DNA from: Xylanivirga thermophila
GTDB taxonomy: Bacteria > Bacillota > Clostridia > Caldicoprobacterales > Xylanivirgaceae
DNA length: 64,000 bases
NCBI RefSeq assembly: GCF_004138105.1
Contig: NZ_RXHQ01000005.1
Span: 1-64,000 of the forward strand
Direction of reading: 5' to 3'
Shown: positions 53,764-62,348 of the stretch, piece by piece
How the letters are laid out: the number at the start of each line of letters is the position of its first letter
Position numbering within the stretch: the stretch's first letter is position 1
The notes under the pieces: generated by a model
Databases searched by the model: none
What the model was told of the DNA's origin: nothing
Seen by the model: only the letters and a program-made list of their open reading frames with translations
Position numbers and translations under genes: made by a program

Positions 53764-55956
53764 ATGAAGAAAACATTGGTATTAGCCGAAAAACCTTCGG
53801 TAGGTAGAGATATAGCTAGGGTTTTAAAATGTAATAAAAAGGCAAATGGATATTTAGAAGGAACTGATTATATAGTTACATGGGCTCTGGGACACCTAGT
53901 TACGCTGGCAGAGCCTGAGTATTATGATAAGAAATATAAGACGTGGAGCATGGAGGATTTGCCCATGCTGCCTGAGGAGCTTAAACTCATAGTTATAAGG
54001 CAGAGTAGTAGGCAGTATAATACGGTAAAACAGCAGATGTATAGGAAAGATGTAGGCGATATTGTAATAGCAACTGATGCAGGACGGGAAGGGGAACTAG
54101 TTGCCCGTTGGATTATAGATAAGGCGGGAGTTAGAAAGCCATTAAAACGGCTTTGGATATCTTCTGTTACCGATAAGGCCATAAGGGATGGATTTAAAAA
54201 TTTAAGGGATGGGCGGGAGTATGAAAACTTGTATGCATCAGCGGAAGCACGGGCTGCTGCCGATTGGTATGTGGGCATAAATGGGACTAGAACCCTTACA
54301 TGTAAATATAATGCACAGCTGTCCTGTGGCAGAGTACAAACTCCTACCCTTGCTATTATTAGAGTCAGGGAGGAAGAGATAAGGGATTTTAAACCACAAA
54401 CATTCTATGGTATAACTGCAATAGCAGATAATTTAAAGCTGGTATGGCAGGATAGTAAGACTAATAACACTAGGATCTTTGATAAGGATAAATGTGATAG
54501 GATTCTTTCAAAATTGAATGGTCAGGATGCAAAGGTTATAGAGGTAAATAGAAAAAGAAAAAAATCTTATGCGCCTAGGCTCTATGATCTTACAGAACTT
54601 CAAAGGGATGCCAATAAAATATTTGGATATTCGGCAAAAGAAACATTATCCATAATGCAAAGGTTATATGAACATCACAAGATACTTACGTATCCAAGGA
54701 CTGATTCTAGATATATATCATCGGACGTGGTAGATACATTGAAGGATAGGTTAAAGGCTTGCAGTGTTGGACCCTATTCAAGGTTGTCTGCAAATATTTT
54801 AAGGGGACAGATCAGGGCGAATAAATCATTTGTAGATAATAGCAAGGTATCGGATCACCATGCTATTATTCCTACGGAACAAAGGGTCACATTGAGCTCT
54901 TTAAACGATAGGGAGAGAAAAATATATGATCTAGTTGTAAAACGCTTTTTAGCAGTTTTGTATCCCCCATTTGAGTATGAACAGACTACCATAAAGGCCA
55001 AGATTGGTAGTGAAATATTTATCGCTAAGGGCAAAATAGTCTTATATCCTGGTTGGAAGGAAGTATATGATAATAATTTTGAAGATGAAGAAGGGGAAGA
55101 TGATATATTAGATCAAACTCTTCCTAATATAGATAAGGGTGATGCTTTAAAGGTATTAGATATATCGCAGACTAGTGGAGAAACAAAACCTCCCGCCCCG
55201 TTTACAGAGGCAACACTATTATCTGCTATGGAGAACCCTATGAAGTATATGCAGGGAGAAAAGAAGACCCTTATAAAGATTATTGAGGAAACGGGAGGGC
55301 TTGGGACTGTAGCTACTAGGGCGGATATTATAGAAAAACTGTTTAATTCATTCCTTATAGAAAAACGGGGGAAGAGCATATATACTACTTCCAAAGGTAG
55401 ACAACTCTTAGAACTGGTACCGGATGATCTAAAATCTCCAGTACTAACAGCTGAATGGGAGCAAAAGCTATCTCTTATATCAAAGGGTTTACTTAATAAG
55501 GATGATTTTATAGCTGAGATGAAGGACTATACCAAGGCTATTGTAAGGGAAATAAAAAATAGCGATAGCAAATTTAGACACGATAATATTACGGGAAATA
55601 AATGTCCAGAGTGTGGTAAATATATGTTGGAGGTTAATACCAAGAAAGGGAAAATGCTAATCTGTCAAGATAGGGAGTGTGGATATAGAAAAAGCATTTC
55701 AAGGATAACCAATGCAAGATGTCCAAATTGCCATAAGAGGATGGAACTTCGTGGTGAGGGCGATGGGCAGATTTTTGTATGCAGTTGTGGATTTAGGGAA
55801 AAGTTGTCTGTATTCAATGAAAGGCGGAAGGAAGCAAAGGATGTAGCTTCAAAGAGGGAAGTAGCAAGATATATGAAAGAACAGCGAAAAGAAGATAATG
55901 AACCTATAAATACTGCCCTTGCAGATGCACTGGCAAAACTTAAGCTTGGAAAGTAA
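53764..55956 (+). CDS. topB: DNA topoisomerase III
   Basis: A 730-residue type IA topoisomerase. The Toprim domain has LVLAEKPSVGRDIA and IATDAGREGE. The catalytic Tyr is in TYPRTDSRYIS, and the SCGRVQTPTL motif lies between them. The C-terminal end has two zinc-finger-like cysteine pairs (CPECGKYML with CQDRECGY, and CPNCHKRM with CSCG). It relaxes and decatenates DNA. Length and domains match chromosomal TopB. AGAGGA lies upstream of the ATG. Confidence 0.95.
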   Translation: MKKTLVLAEKPSVGRDIARVLKCNKKANGYLEGTDYIVTWALGHLVTLAEPEYYDKKYKTWSMEDLPMLPEELKLIVIRQSSRQYNTVKQQMYRKDVGDIVIATDAGREGELVARWIIDKAGVRKPLKRLWISSVTDKAIRDGFKNLRDGREYENLYASAEARAAADWYVGINGTRTLTCKYNAQLSCGRVQTPTLAIIRVREEEIRDFKPQTFYGITAIADNLKLVWQDSKTNNTRIFDKDKCDRILSKLNGQDAKVIEVNRKRKKSYAPRLYDLTELQRDANKIFGYSAKETLSIMQRLYEHHKILTYPRTDSRYISSDVVDTLKDRLKACSVGPYSRLSANILRGQIRANKSFVDNSKVSDHHAIIPTEQRVTLSSLNDRERKIYDLVVKRFLAVLYPPFEYEQTTIKAKIGSEIFIAKGKIVLYPGWKEVYDNNFEDEEGEDDILDQTLPNIDKGDALKVLDISQTSGETKPPAPFTEATLLSAMENPMKYMQGEKKTLIKIIEETGGLGTVATRADIIEKLFNSFLIEKRGKSIYTTSKGRQLLELVPDDLKSPVLTAEWEQKLSLISKGLLNKDDFIAEMKDYTKAIVREIKNSDSKFRHDNITGNKCPECGKYMLEVNTKKGKMLICQDRECGYRKSISRITNARCPNCHKRMELRGEGDGQIFVCSCGFREKLSVFNERRKEAKDVASKREVARYMKEQRKEDNEPINTALADALAKLKLGK

Positions 55957-55965
55957 TGAGTAATA

Positions 55966-56003
55966 AAATCACCCTATTTTATAGATATAAAATAGGGTGA
56001 TTT
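55966..56003. terminator. Bidirectional terminator
   Basis: A perfect 18-bp inverted repeat (55966-55983 with 55986-56003) between topB and the convergent mscL, with A- and T-rich flanks. Confidence 0.85.
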
Positions 56004-56016
56004 CTAGTATATAGAA

Positions 56017-56415
56017 TTAAGCCTTTTCTTTTAATAGATCTCGGATTTCCATAAGTAATTTTTCTTCATTGGAAATAGCGGGAGGGGCGGGAGTAGCTTC
56101 TGCTTCCTGGTGTAGGTGCTCTTCCTTTACCCTGTTAATGGTTTTTGTTATTATGAATATTGTTAATGAAATTATTAAAAAGTCTATTATGCTTTGAATA
56201 AAGGCCCCATATTTTATAGCTGTTTCCCCAAAGTCTACCTGTAAACTAGTAAAATCTATGCCTCCAAGGAGTAATCCTAGAAGGGGCATCAGTATATCAT
56301 TTACTAGAGAACTTACGATCTTGCCAAATGCACCTCCTATAATAACTCCTATTGCCAAATCCATGGCATTGCCCTTAACTGCAAATTCCTTAAACTCCCT
56401 CCACAATTTCTTCAT
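56017..56415 (-). CDS. mscL: Large-conductance mechanosensitive channel MscL
   Basis: A 132-residue MscL. The N-terminal amphipathic helix leads to [28 protein letters not shown] (here [17 protein letters not shown], then [11 protein letters not shown]), which is TM1 and the pore constriction. A periplasmic-type loop, TM2 (about 68-90) and a charged C-terminal helix follow. It is a safety valve that opens under osmotic downshock. Its upstream spacer separates it from the membrane-protein gene at 56503. Confidence 0.96.
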   Translation of the reverse strand: MKKLWREFKEFAVKGNAMDLAIGVIIGGAFGKIVSSLVNDILMPLLGLLLGGIDFTSLQVDFGETAIKYGAFIQSIIDFLIISLTIFIITKTINRVKEEHLHQEAEATPAPPAISNEEKLLMEIRDLLKEKA

Positions 56416-56502
56416 CCTATGATATACCTTCCTTTCAATTTAAACTTTAGCAAATAATTATATAAACACTATATCATAGAATGTAACTATAAAAATTATA
56501 TT

Positions 56503-57174
56503 TTATACATTATATAGTCCTTTATATCCTATAAAAGCGGCAGCCAGATAAGCTATAGTCTTTGGAATCATCAAAAAGCCTATTGCAGGTATATTTCTTG
56601 CAAAAAGTATTACTGGTATATAGAATGCATAGGATATAAGAATCGTGATGCCTATCCATTGGAATGTCTTATCATTTGCCTTCTTAGCGTCATGTATCAA
56701 AAGAAATGCCATACATAACCCCACTATCATGAGGGGAATATTTCTTAGTATTTCCCATGTAAAAGGGGGCTCTGCACTAGTCCATTCGTTGCCTGGTAAA
56801 AGCATTATGACTATTCTTATTGCTGATAGGCCAAATAATGCATAAATCAAACTATTATTTGGTTTATTGTATCGCCTTCGCCACATTTCTACTACGCAAG
56901 CATAAAAAATGGTTACTGTTATGGATGTTGCCAGTTTTCCATATCCAAGGAGGGCAGAATTTTGTTCCAAACCTCCATTTATATAGGCTAACACCCTAAA
57001 TCCCACATGTCCTGTATCTCCTATTGCCAAAAACAAAAATGCAAGGGCAAATATACTGGCAACCTCTTTGTTGGAATTGCTCACCTTTGACTTATTAGTA
57101 TACATTTTGATAACTAAGTACCATATTATTATAAGATATAAAATATTGAATGTTGTTTCCATTATAGATTTCAT
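56503..57174 (-). CDS. Seven-helix membrane protein of unknown function
   Basis: A 223-residue hydrophobic protein with about seven predicted helices and polar turns (DTGHVGFR, EMWRRRYNKP). I do not recognise the family. The start lies two bases after the MarR gene's stop, so it is cotranscribed with and probably controlled by that regulator. It could be a transporter, sensor or lipid-related enzyme, but nothing in the sequence decides. Confidence 0.75.
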   Translation of the reverse strand: MKSIMETTFNILYLIIIWYLVIKMYTNKSKVSNSNKEVASIFALAFLFLAIGDTGHVGFRVLAYINGGLEQNSALLGYGKLATSITVTIFYACVVEMWRRRYNKPNNSLIYALFGLSAIRIVIMLLPGNEWTSAEPPFTWEILRNIPLMIVGLCMAFLLIHDAKKANDKTFQWIGITILISYAFYIPVILFARNIPAIGFLMIPKTIAYLAAAFIGYKGLYNV

Positions 57175-57176
57175 AT

Positions 57177-57614
57177 TTATTGTCCTCCTTGTTTATTTAT
57201 TATATCTTTTAGCAATGATAGGTTAGTGATTATATTTTCCATATCCTCAATGGTGCAATCTGCAAATAAAGAAGTAAAGTAATTGTTTATAAGTACTTTA
57301 AAACTTTCTGCTAATTCATTGCCATGCTCTGTAAGCTCTATATAAACCACTCTTTTATCTTTTTCGCCCCTTGTTCTTGTTATCATATGTTGTTTTTCCA
57401 GTCGGTCAAGAATACCAGAAACTGTAGCATTGGTAAGGTTTACTTCTGAGCTTATCTCGTTTACCTTGAGTTTTTTATGTCTATATAATAAATCCATTAC
57501 GAAAACTTGGGGAACAGTAAGTTCAAGTTTACTAAACTCTTTCCCAATATTATTGTACAATGTCGTGTATATTTCTCTTATCATAAATGCAATATTTATA
57601 CTTTGATCTAACAT
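57177..57614 (-). CDS. MarR family transcriptional regulator
   Basis: A 145-residue winged-helix regulator. Helix-turn-helix core: LKVNEISSEVNLTNATVSGI. Wing: TRTRGEKDKRVVYIELTEHG. The ATG at 57614 gives the usual MarR start (MLDQSINIAF). A TTG at 57635 and a GTG at 57629 are alternatives closer to GGAGG. A good palindromic operator stands 44 bases upstream (57658-57696), so autoregulation is likely. It also controls the membrane protein gene downstream. Confidence 0.9.
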   Translation of the reverse strand: MLDQSINIAFMIREIYTTLYNNIGKEFSKLELTVPQVFVMDLLYRHKKLKVNEISSEVNLTNATVSGILDRLEKQHMITRTRGEKDKRVVYIELTEHGNELAESFKVLINNYFTSLFADCTIEDMENIITNLSLLKDIINKQGGQ

Positions 57615-57657
57615 GGGATCTATACACACCTCCAATATATTAATTTTAAATATCCAT

Positions 57658-57696
57658 AATTATTTAGCATACTAAACATTAGTGTACTAAATAATT
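57658..57696. promoter_or_regulatory. Palindromic operator, likely MarR binding site
   Basis: AATTATTTAGCATACTAA (57658-57675) faces TTAGTGTACTAAATAATT (57679-57696) across 3 nt, with 16 of 18 positions matching. Each arm also holds a smaller TTAG-N4-CTAA palindrome. Confidence 0.7.
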
Positions 57697-57841
57697 ATAT
57701 CGCAATGATTTTAATTGTCAATAAGTTGTTTTATAAAATAATATTAAAAGGCTAATAGGACGTAGAATGATATATTTAGTCATTTAGATATGTATAGAGC
57801 AGCTATTATGCTTTATCAGGTATAAAGGAACTATAGAAGGG

Positions 57842-59221
57842 ATGAAAAGCCTTTATTGTTTATGTTATAATGATTTGACGATAATATTATATTTAGGGAA
57901 TGGGGGGATTTTTACGATTAAAAGACCTGTTTTATTTAGTTCATGCAGTGGTCCATATAGAAAAAGTCAAATATACTTTATATTAGATGGTATTTTGATA
58001 AACGCTGCTATAATTTTGACAACGGGTGTATTCATGTCAGGCTATATGATACATCTAGGTGCGTCTGATTTTTTAATAGGTATTATCAATAATGCACCGT
58101 CTTGGGCTCTTATTATATCGGTATTTTCTTCAGTTATCTATGAAAGAATGGAATATAGGAAAAATCTTCTCATTACTTTAGATGTAATGTCTAGAATCTT
58201 TATTTGCTCTATTGTATTTTTACCGCTTATTTTTAAAAATACAAAAATAGCAGTCATGCTTGCTGCTAGCATGGTAATTATAGGGAATATACTTTGGGGT
58301 ATATATAGTACCGGGGTAACTGTGTGGATGTTTAGTTTGGTGCCTGCTAAAAAAAGGGCCAACTATATATATGCTCGTATGTTCTATTTGCGAATATCAT
58401 TTACCATAACTACAATTTTGATGGGAACTTTGCTTGATAGATTTAATAAAAACTATGTAGGTTTTTTGACGGTTTTTATGGTGAGCTTGATTCTATCATT
58501 AATAGATGCCATATTATTATCCAGGACAGAGGAACCTCCGAATAGAGTAAATAAGGAGCATACTATAAAGTTTTCTCAATTTTTGTCACCATTAAAGGAT
58601 GCTGAGTATAGTAAATTTTTGTTGTTTGTATTTTTATTTTTTTTAAGTCTCACAATATCCAGTTCTTTTACATCCCTATACCATATAAGATATCTTAAGC
58701 TTAGCTATAGTTTTATATCCTTTGTAAATGTACTAAACTATATAGCTATGATTGCATGCACCAAGTTTTGGGGAAGAGTGGAAGAAAAAAAAGGAATACA
58801 ATTTGTATTAGGCATTACGGGTATTATTGTTTTATTTGAATTTTTTATATATAATTTTCTAACTACAAAAACTTATTTTTTATTGTTTCTATCATCTGTT
58901 ATTGCGGGTATTGGCAATAGTGGATTTAATATATCAATAGTAACCTATAGATATGATTTAATTCCAGAATCTAACAAAACGCTATATGAAGGTTGGTATG
59001 GCGCAGCGCATGGTATAAGTACCATATTAGGTCCTATAATAGGTAATAAAATAATGAATAGCCTTCCTAGGATACAAAATGCAGTCTACGAGTACAGCAA
59101 TTTCCAATTATTGTATCTAATATCCTTTATAATGGGCATAACAGTATTTGTATTTATGTTTTATATTCCTAAAAAGATAAATTATACATGGAATTACACC
59201 AAAAATTATAAAAAAGATTGA
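57842..59221 (+). CDS. MFS transporter
   Basis: A 459-residue protein with about 12 helices. The N-terminal helices include INAAIILTTGVFMSGYM and GASDFLIGIINNAPSW, and the MFS loop signature is weak. The central loop (about 230-260) is charged. There are no substrate clues. ATG 57842 lies next to GAAGGG with almost no spacing, and the region up to a GGGGGGA at about 57901 may be leader. The true start may be near residue 26 (IKRPVLFSS), using a rare initiation codon. Divergent from the MarR gene. Confidence 0.78.
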   Translation: MKSLYCLCYNDLTIILYLGNGGIFTIKRPVLFSSCSGPYRKSQIYFILDGILINAAIILTTGVFMSGYMIHLGASDFLIGIINNAPSWALIISVFSSVIYERMEYRKNLLITLDVMSRIFICSIVFLPLIFKNTKIAVMLAASMVIIGNILWGIYSTGVTVWMFSLVPAKKRANYIYARMFYLRISFTITTILMGTLLDRFNKNYVGFLTVFMVSLILSLIDAILLSRTEEPPNRVNKEHTIKFSQFLSPLKDAEYSKFLLFVFLFFLSLTISSSFTSLYHIRYLKLSYSFISFVNVLNYIAMIACTKFWGRVEEKKGIQFVLGITGIIVLFEFFIYNFLTTKTYFLLFLSSVIAGIGNSGFNISIVTYRYDLIPESNKTLYEGWYGAAHGISTILGPIIGNKIMNSLPRIQNAVYEYSNFQLLYLISFIMGITVFVFMFYIPKKINYTWNYTKNYKKD

Positions 59222-59245
59222 CAAGGCTATACCATATGCTATAAT
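59218..59245 (+). promoter_or_regulatory. Consensus sigma-A promoter of the radical SAM gene
   Basis: TTGACA (59218-59223) and TATAAT (59240-59245), both perfect matches, are separated by 16 nt. The -35 box overlaps the stop codon of the transporter gene. Confidence 0.8.
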
Positions 59246-59250
59246 AATAT

Positions 59251-59305
59251 TGACATCATTGTCGACATAGATTTTTGTTTTAATCTTATTTCGACGCTGG
59301 TGTCA
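59251..59305 (+). promoter_or_regulatory. Pair of inverted operator-like repeats
   Basis: TGACATCATTGTCGA (59251-59265) and TCGACGCTGGTGTCA (59291-59305) are inverted copies, with 12 of 15 positions matching. Each is also a TGACA-N4-TGTCA-like dyad. They lie at and after the predicted transcription start, the place for a repressor such as the TetR protein encoded at 60838. Confidence 0.55.
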
Positions 59306-59375
59306 GAATAAGTGCATAATTTTTTTATTTTTACTACATAATACATATTACCTAAATTTTTGAGGGGGTTTCATA

Positions 59376-60752
59376 ATGAAAACAGGAAAACAGTTTTTTG
59401 GCAATATGGCCATTAATGAGGGTCTTAAATATATGGAAAAAGACCCAATGAAGAATTTTCCCAAATTAGTAGATTGGGCAGGAAAGTTAGTTATACAGGA
59501 AAACCATAAACGTTCAGTAGAGGCATTTAGAGAAATCGCTGCAGATCCGGAGAATAACTGGAACAAGCTGACTCAGAGGATATTCACAGAGATTGATCCT
59601 AATGTAAGAAAGAAGTTCCTGGTTAACTATATTGTTAACTCTGGTATTATTGGTTTACCTTATGCAGCAAAGATGAAAGAAAAATATGATTGCAATGTGC
59701 CATGGGCTATTTTGATGGATCCTACTACTGCATGTAACTTAAAGTGTACAGGTTGCTGGGCTGCTGAATATGATAAAGGTGCATCAATGGACAATGATAC
59801 CCTTGACAGCATAATAACACAGGGCAAAGATCTAGGTATATATATGTATATATTCTCAGGCGGTGAGCCCTTAGTACGTAAAAAGGATCTTATAAAATTG
59901 GCCGAGAAACATGACGATTGTATGTTCTTGGCATTTACCAATGCTACTTTGGTAGATGAAGAATTTGCAAAAGAATTAGCAAGGGTAGGTAACTTCTTGC
60001 TTGCCATAAGTGTAGAAGGCTTTGAGAAAGAAAATGACTTAAGACGTGGAGACGGCTGCTATCAAAAAGTTATGAAGGCTATGGATATTCTAAAGGAACA
60101 TGGCTGTGGATTTGGATTTTCAGCTTGCTATCACAGCAAGAACATAGACTCAGTTGGTTCTGAAGAATACGTAGATTTTATGATTGAAAAGGGCTGTCTG
60201 TTTGGATGGTACTTTACCTATATGCCACTTGGTAAAGATGCTGTTCCTGAGTTACTTGCAAGACCAGAGCAGAGAGAATTTATGTATCATCAAATACGTA
60301 AAATGAGGAAGACAAAACCCATATTCTTAATGGATTTCTGGAATGATGGTGAGTATGTAAATGGATGTATTGCAGGCGGGCGTAACTACTTGCATATAAA
60401 TTCAAATGGTGATGTTGAACCTTGTGCATTTATCCATTATTCAAATGTCAATATCAAAGAGGGAACTTTAATTGAGGCTTTACAGTCTCCTCTATTCCAA
60501 CAGTATAAGGAGAGACAGCCATTTAACCAAAACCATTTGAGACCTTGTCCATTGCTTGACAATCCAAATGAGCTAAAGGAAATGGTAATAAAGTCAGGTG
60601 CTAAGTCTACCCAGTTCCTAGATGAAGAGGATGTAGTTGATTTAACCGATAAATGCCAGGATATATCAAAAGAATGGGCAGAGACAGCTGATAGATTATG
60701 GGAAGAAAGCCAAAAAGCAAAGGCTGAAAAGGAAGCACAGACTGCTAGATAA
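59376..60752 (+). CDS. Radical SAM/SPASM-like protein
   Basis: A 458-residue protein. About 100 N-terminal residues precede the SAM cluster motif CNLKCTGC in DPTTACNLKCTGCWAAEY. FSGGEPL and AISVEG follow, as in standard radical SAM barrels. A C-terminal cluster region has NGCIAGG and GDVEPCAF, then RPCPLLDN, as in SPASM-type auxiliary clusters. It could modify a peptide, lipid or small molecule; no precursor peptide gene is visible next to it. GAGGGGG lies before the ATG. It has a strong promoter with operators upstream, and a TetR regulator gene downstream. Confidence 0.88.
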   Translation: MKTGKQFFGNMAINEGLKYMEKDPMKNFPKLVDWAGKLVIQENHKRSVEAFREIAADPENNWNKLTQRIFTEIDPNVRKKFLVNYIVNSGIIGLPYAAKMKEKYDCNVPWAILMDPTTACNLKCTGCWAAEYDKGASMDNDTLDSIITQGKDLGIYMYIFSGGEPLVRKKDLIKLAEKHDDCMFLAFTNATLVDEEFAKELARVGNFLLAISVEGFEKENDLRRGDGCYQKVMKAMDILKEHGCGFGFSACYHSKNIDSVGSEEYVDFMIEKGCLFGWYFTYMPLGKDAVPELLARPEQREFMYHQIRKMRKTKPIFLMDFWNDGEYVNGCIAGGRNYLHINSNGDVEPCAFIHYSNVNIKEGTLIEALQSPLFQQYKERQPFNQNHLRPCPLLDNPNELKEMVIKSGAKSTQFLDEEDVVDLTDKCQDISKEWAETADRLWEESQKAKAEKEAQTAR

Positions 60753-60763
60753 GTAAGTTTTAT

Positions 60764-60792
60764 ATGGGTGTAAGGCGTTGCTTTGCACCCAT
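60764..60792 (+). terminator. Stem-loop after the radical SAM gene
   Basis: ATGGGTG (60764-60770) pairs with CACCCAT (60786-60792), with further pairing inside. There is no clear T-run, so it may be a weak terminator or attenuator before the TetR gene. Confidence 0.55.
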
Positions 60793-60837
60793 TATATATG
60801 TTATATAATATATTTTTTATTAATGGGGGGGTGCCTA

Positions 60838-61431
60838 TTGCCTAAGATTGTAGATTATGATTTAATGAGGGAGCAAATAATAGATCAGGCTATGGTAGTG
60901 TTTGGCCAAAAAGGTTACCATTATACTAGTCTGTCAGATGTTGCATCTCAATGCGGCATGGCTAGAACGAGCTTATATCAATATTTTAAAAACAAGGATG
61001 AGATATTTGCTGAAGTAGTCAAAAAGGTTTTAGACGATATAGAAGATGAATGCAGACCTATCCTCAATCAATCGGATTTGACGGCAGTGGATAAGATAAA
61101 GACCATATTTGGGCATTTTGTCACCCAATATCAAGATGAAAAATATAAAATACGTATACTTCTGGATATTAGGGTGATCATGAAGATGAAGAAGCAAAAT
61201 CGCCTAAATGGAATAGCTGATAGAATAGAAAGCTTCAGACAGCTATTTTTGCCACTTTTGAATGAGGGAATGCAAAAAAAGGAGATAAAGGATGTGGATG
61301 CAGAGAGCATGTCTTCTACATTGTATAATCTTCTTGAATCATTATGGTCAAAGGTTTCATTCTATAAAGACTCGAATTTTCAGCTATATTTAAGGAGTCT
61401 GCATATTTTAATTGATGGATTAAAAGCTTAA
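60838..61431 (+). CDS. TetR/AcrR family transcriptional regulator
   Basis: A 197-residue regulator. Helix-turn-helix (about 24-45): TSLSDVASQCGMARTSLYQYF. A ligand-binding C-terminal domain follows. The TTG at 60838 is preferred, since a G-rich Shine-Dalgarno (60825-60831) gives about 6-nt spacing. An upstream in-frame ATG adds 20 hydrophobic residues untypical for the family. It probably represses the radical SAM gene and itself via the dyads at 59251-59305. Confidence 0.9.
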   Translation: MPKIVDYDLMREQIIDQAMVVFGQKGYHYTSLSDVASQCGMARTSLYQYFKNKDEIFAEVVKKVLDDIEDECRPILNQSDLTAVDKIKTIFGHFVTQYQDEKYKIRILLDIRVIMKMKKQNRLNGIADRIESFRQLFLPLLNEGMQKKEIKDVDAESMSSTLYNLLESLWSKVSFYKDSNFQLYLRSLHILIDGLKA

Positions 61432-61444
61432 GATGAAAACAATC

Positions 61445-61478
61445 ACCGTTGTTAGAGAGTTAACTCTCTAACAACGGT
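61445..61478 (+). terminator. Long perfect palindrome after the TetR gene
   Basis: A 34-nt fully self-complementary sequence (17 + 17). The tail is A/T-rich rather than a T-run. It probably terminates the TetR transcript and lies just upstream of the tRNA-Arg promoter. Confidence 0.7.
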
Positions 61479-61497
61479 ATTATAATAAAAAATACAT

Positions 61498-61526
61498 TTG
61501 ACAAATCTGTAATTTTAGCTTATAAT
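61498..61526 (+). promoter_or_regulatory. Consensus promoter of tRNA-Arg
   Basis: TTGACA (61498-61503) and TATAAT (61521-61526), both perfect, are separated by 17 nt. The tRNA begins 29 nt after the -10 box. Confidence 0.88.
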
Positions 61527-61554
61527 AAAAAAGCTGTCTAAAGTATTTATCTGT

Positions 61555-61631
61555 GCACCCGTAGCTCAGTAGGATAGAGCACTGGTTTCCTAAACCAGGT
61601 GTCAGGGGTTCGAATCCCTTCGGGTGCACCA
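61555..61631 (+). tRNA. tRNA-Arg (anticodon CCT)
   Basis: A 77-nt cloverleaf, CCA encoded. The acceptor stem is GCACCCG/CGGGTGC, the anticodon loop holds CCT, and the T arm has GGTTCGAATCC. Confidence 0.97.
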
Positions 61632-61678
61632 TTTTATGCTTAAATTTAAATTATTTTAATTGAGGTTGTGAGAATATA

Positions 61679-62137
61679 GTGCTACATGAAGATTTCATGA
61701 GGCAGGCTATCTATGAAGCTCAGAAGGCTTATTCACGAGATGAGGTACCAATAGGTGCTGTGGTAGTAAAGGATGGACTGGTAATAGGTAGAGGCTATAA
61801 TCTGCGAGAGAGTCATCAGGATCCTACTTTACACGCTGAAATAATTGCCATACGTGAGGCTTCTAAGAATCTTAAAAGCTGGCGACTTACTGGATGTTCT
61901 TTGTATGTTACCATTGAGCCATGTGCTATGTGTGCTGGTGCTATGATACAATCAAGGTTAGAAAATTTAATCTTTGGAGCATGGGATCCAAAAGGTGGCT
62001 GTGTTGGTAGCTTATATGATCTAGTAACGGATAATAGATTTAATCATAGGGTAGAAGTAATACAAGGTATACTTGAAGACGAATGCAGAGAGCTTATGCA
62101 AAATTTTTTTAGACAAAAGCGTTTAAGAAGAGGCTGA
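61679..62137 (+). CDS. tadA: tRNA-specific adenosine deaminase TadA
   Basis: A 152-residue zinc deaminase. The catalytic HAEIIAIREA (His ligand and Glu proton shuttle) and the zinc-binding PCAMCAGAM are intact. It converts the wobble A34 of tRNA-Arg(ACG) to inosine, which is essential in most bacteria. The GTG at 61679 gives the standard start (HEDFMRQAI). GAGG lies about 13 nt upstream. Located between two tRNA genes. Confidence 0.95.
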   Translation: MLHEDFMRQAIYEAQKAYSRDEVPIGAVVVKDGLVIGRGYNLRESHQDPTLHAEIIAIREASKNLKSWRLTGCSLYVTIEPCAMCAGAMIQSRLENLIFGAWDPKGGCVGSLYDLVTDNRFNHRVEVIQGILEDECRELMQNFFRQKRLRRG

Positions 62138-62146
62138 ATTTGTTTG

Positions 62147-62175
62147 TTGCTAAAAAAATTGTCATATACTATAAT
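62147..62175 (+). promoter_or_regulatory. Promoter of tRNA-Ser
   Basis: TTGCTA (62147-62152) and a perfect TATAAT (62170-62175) are separated by 17 nt and end 11 nt before the tRNA. Confidence 0.75.
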
Positions 62176-62186
62176 GAGTACTATAT

Positions 62187-62277
62187 GGAGAGTTGTCCGA
62201 GTGGTTGAAGGTGCGAAACTCGAAATTTCGTGTCGGTGATGAGCCGACCCAGGGTTCGAATCCCTGACTCTCCGCCA
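62187..62277 (+). tRNA. tRNA-Ser (anticodon CGA)
   Basis: A 91-nt type II tRNA with a long variable arm, CCA encoded. The acceptor stem is GGAGAGT/ACTCTCC, the anticodon loop has CGA, and the T arm has GGTTCGAATCC. Confidence 0.97.
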
Positions 62278-62305
62278 AATTTACAGTGAATGGAGAAAGC
62301 TTTTT

Positions 62306-62348
62306 AAAGACATTATACTGCCAGGTATTCTGGCAGTATAATGTCTTT
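62306..62348. repeat. Perfect 19-bp inverted repeat at a gene's 3' end
   Basis: AAAGACATTATACTGCCAG (62306-62324) and its exact complement (62330-62348) with a 5-nt loop. It includes the last codons and stop of the minus-strand gene ending at 62313. The minus-strand tail is TTTAAAAAG, so termination is possible but the T-run is poor. Confidence 0.75.

Noticed and set aside
60778-60837. Longer TetR protein starting at the ATG at 60778
   Set aside because: It would add a hydrophobic tail overlapping a hairpin, with no ribosome site. TTG 60838 has a good one.
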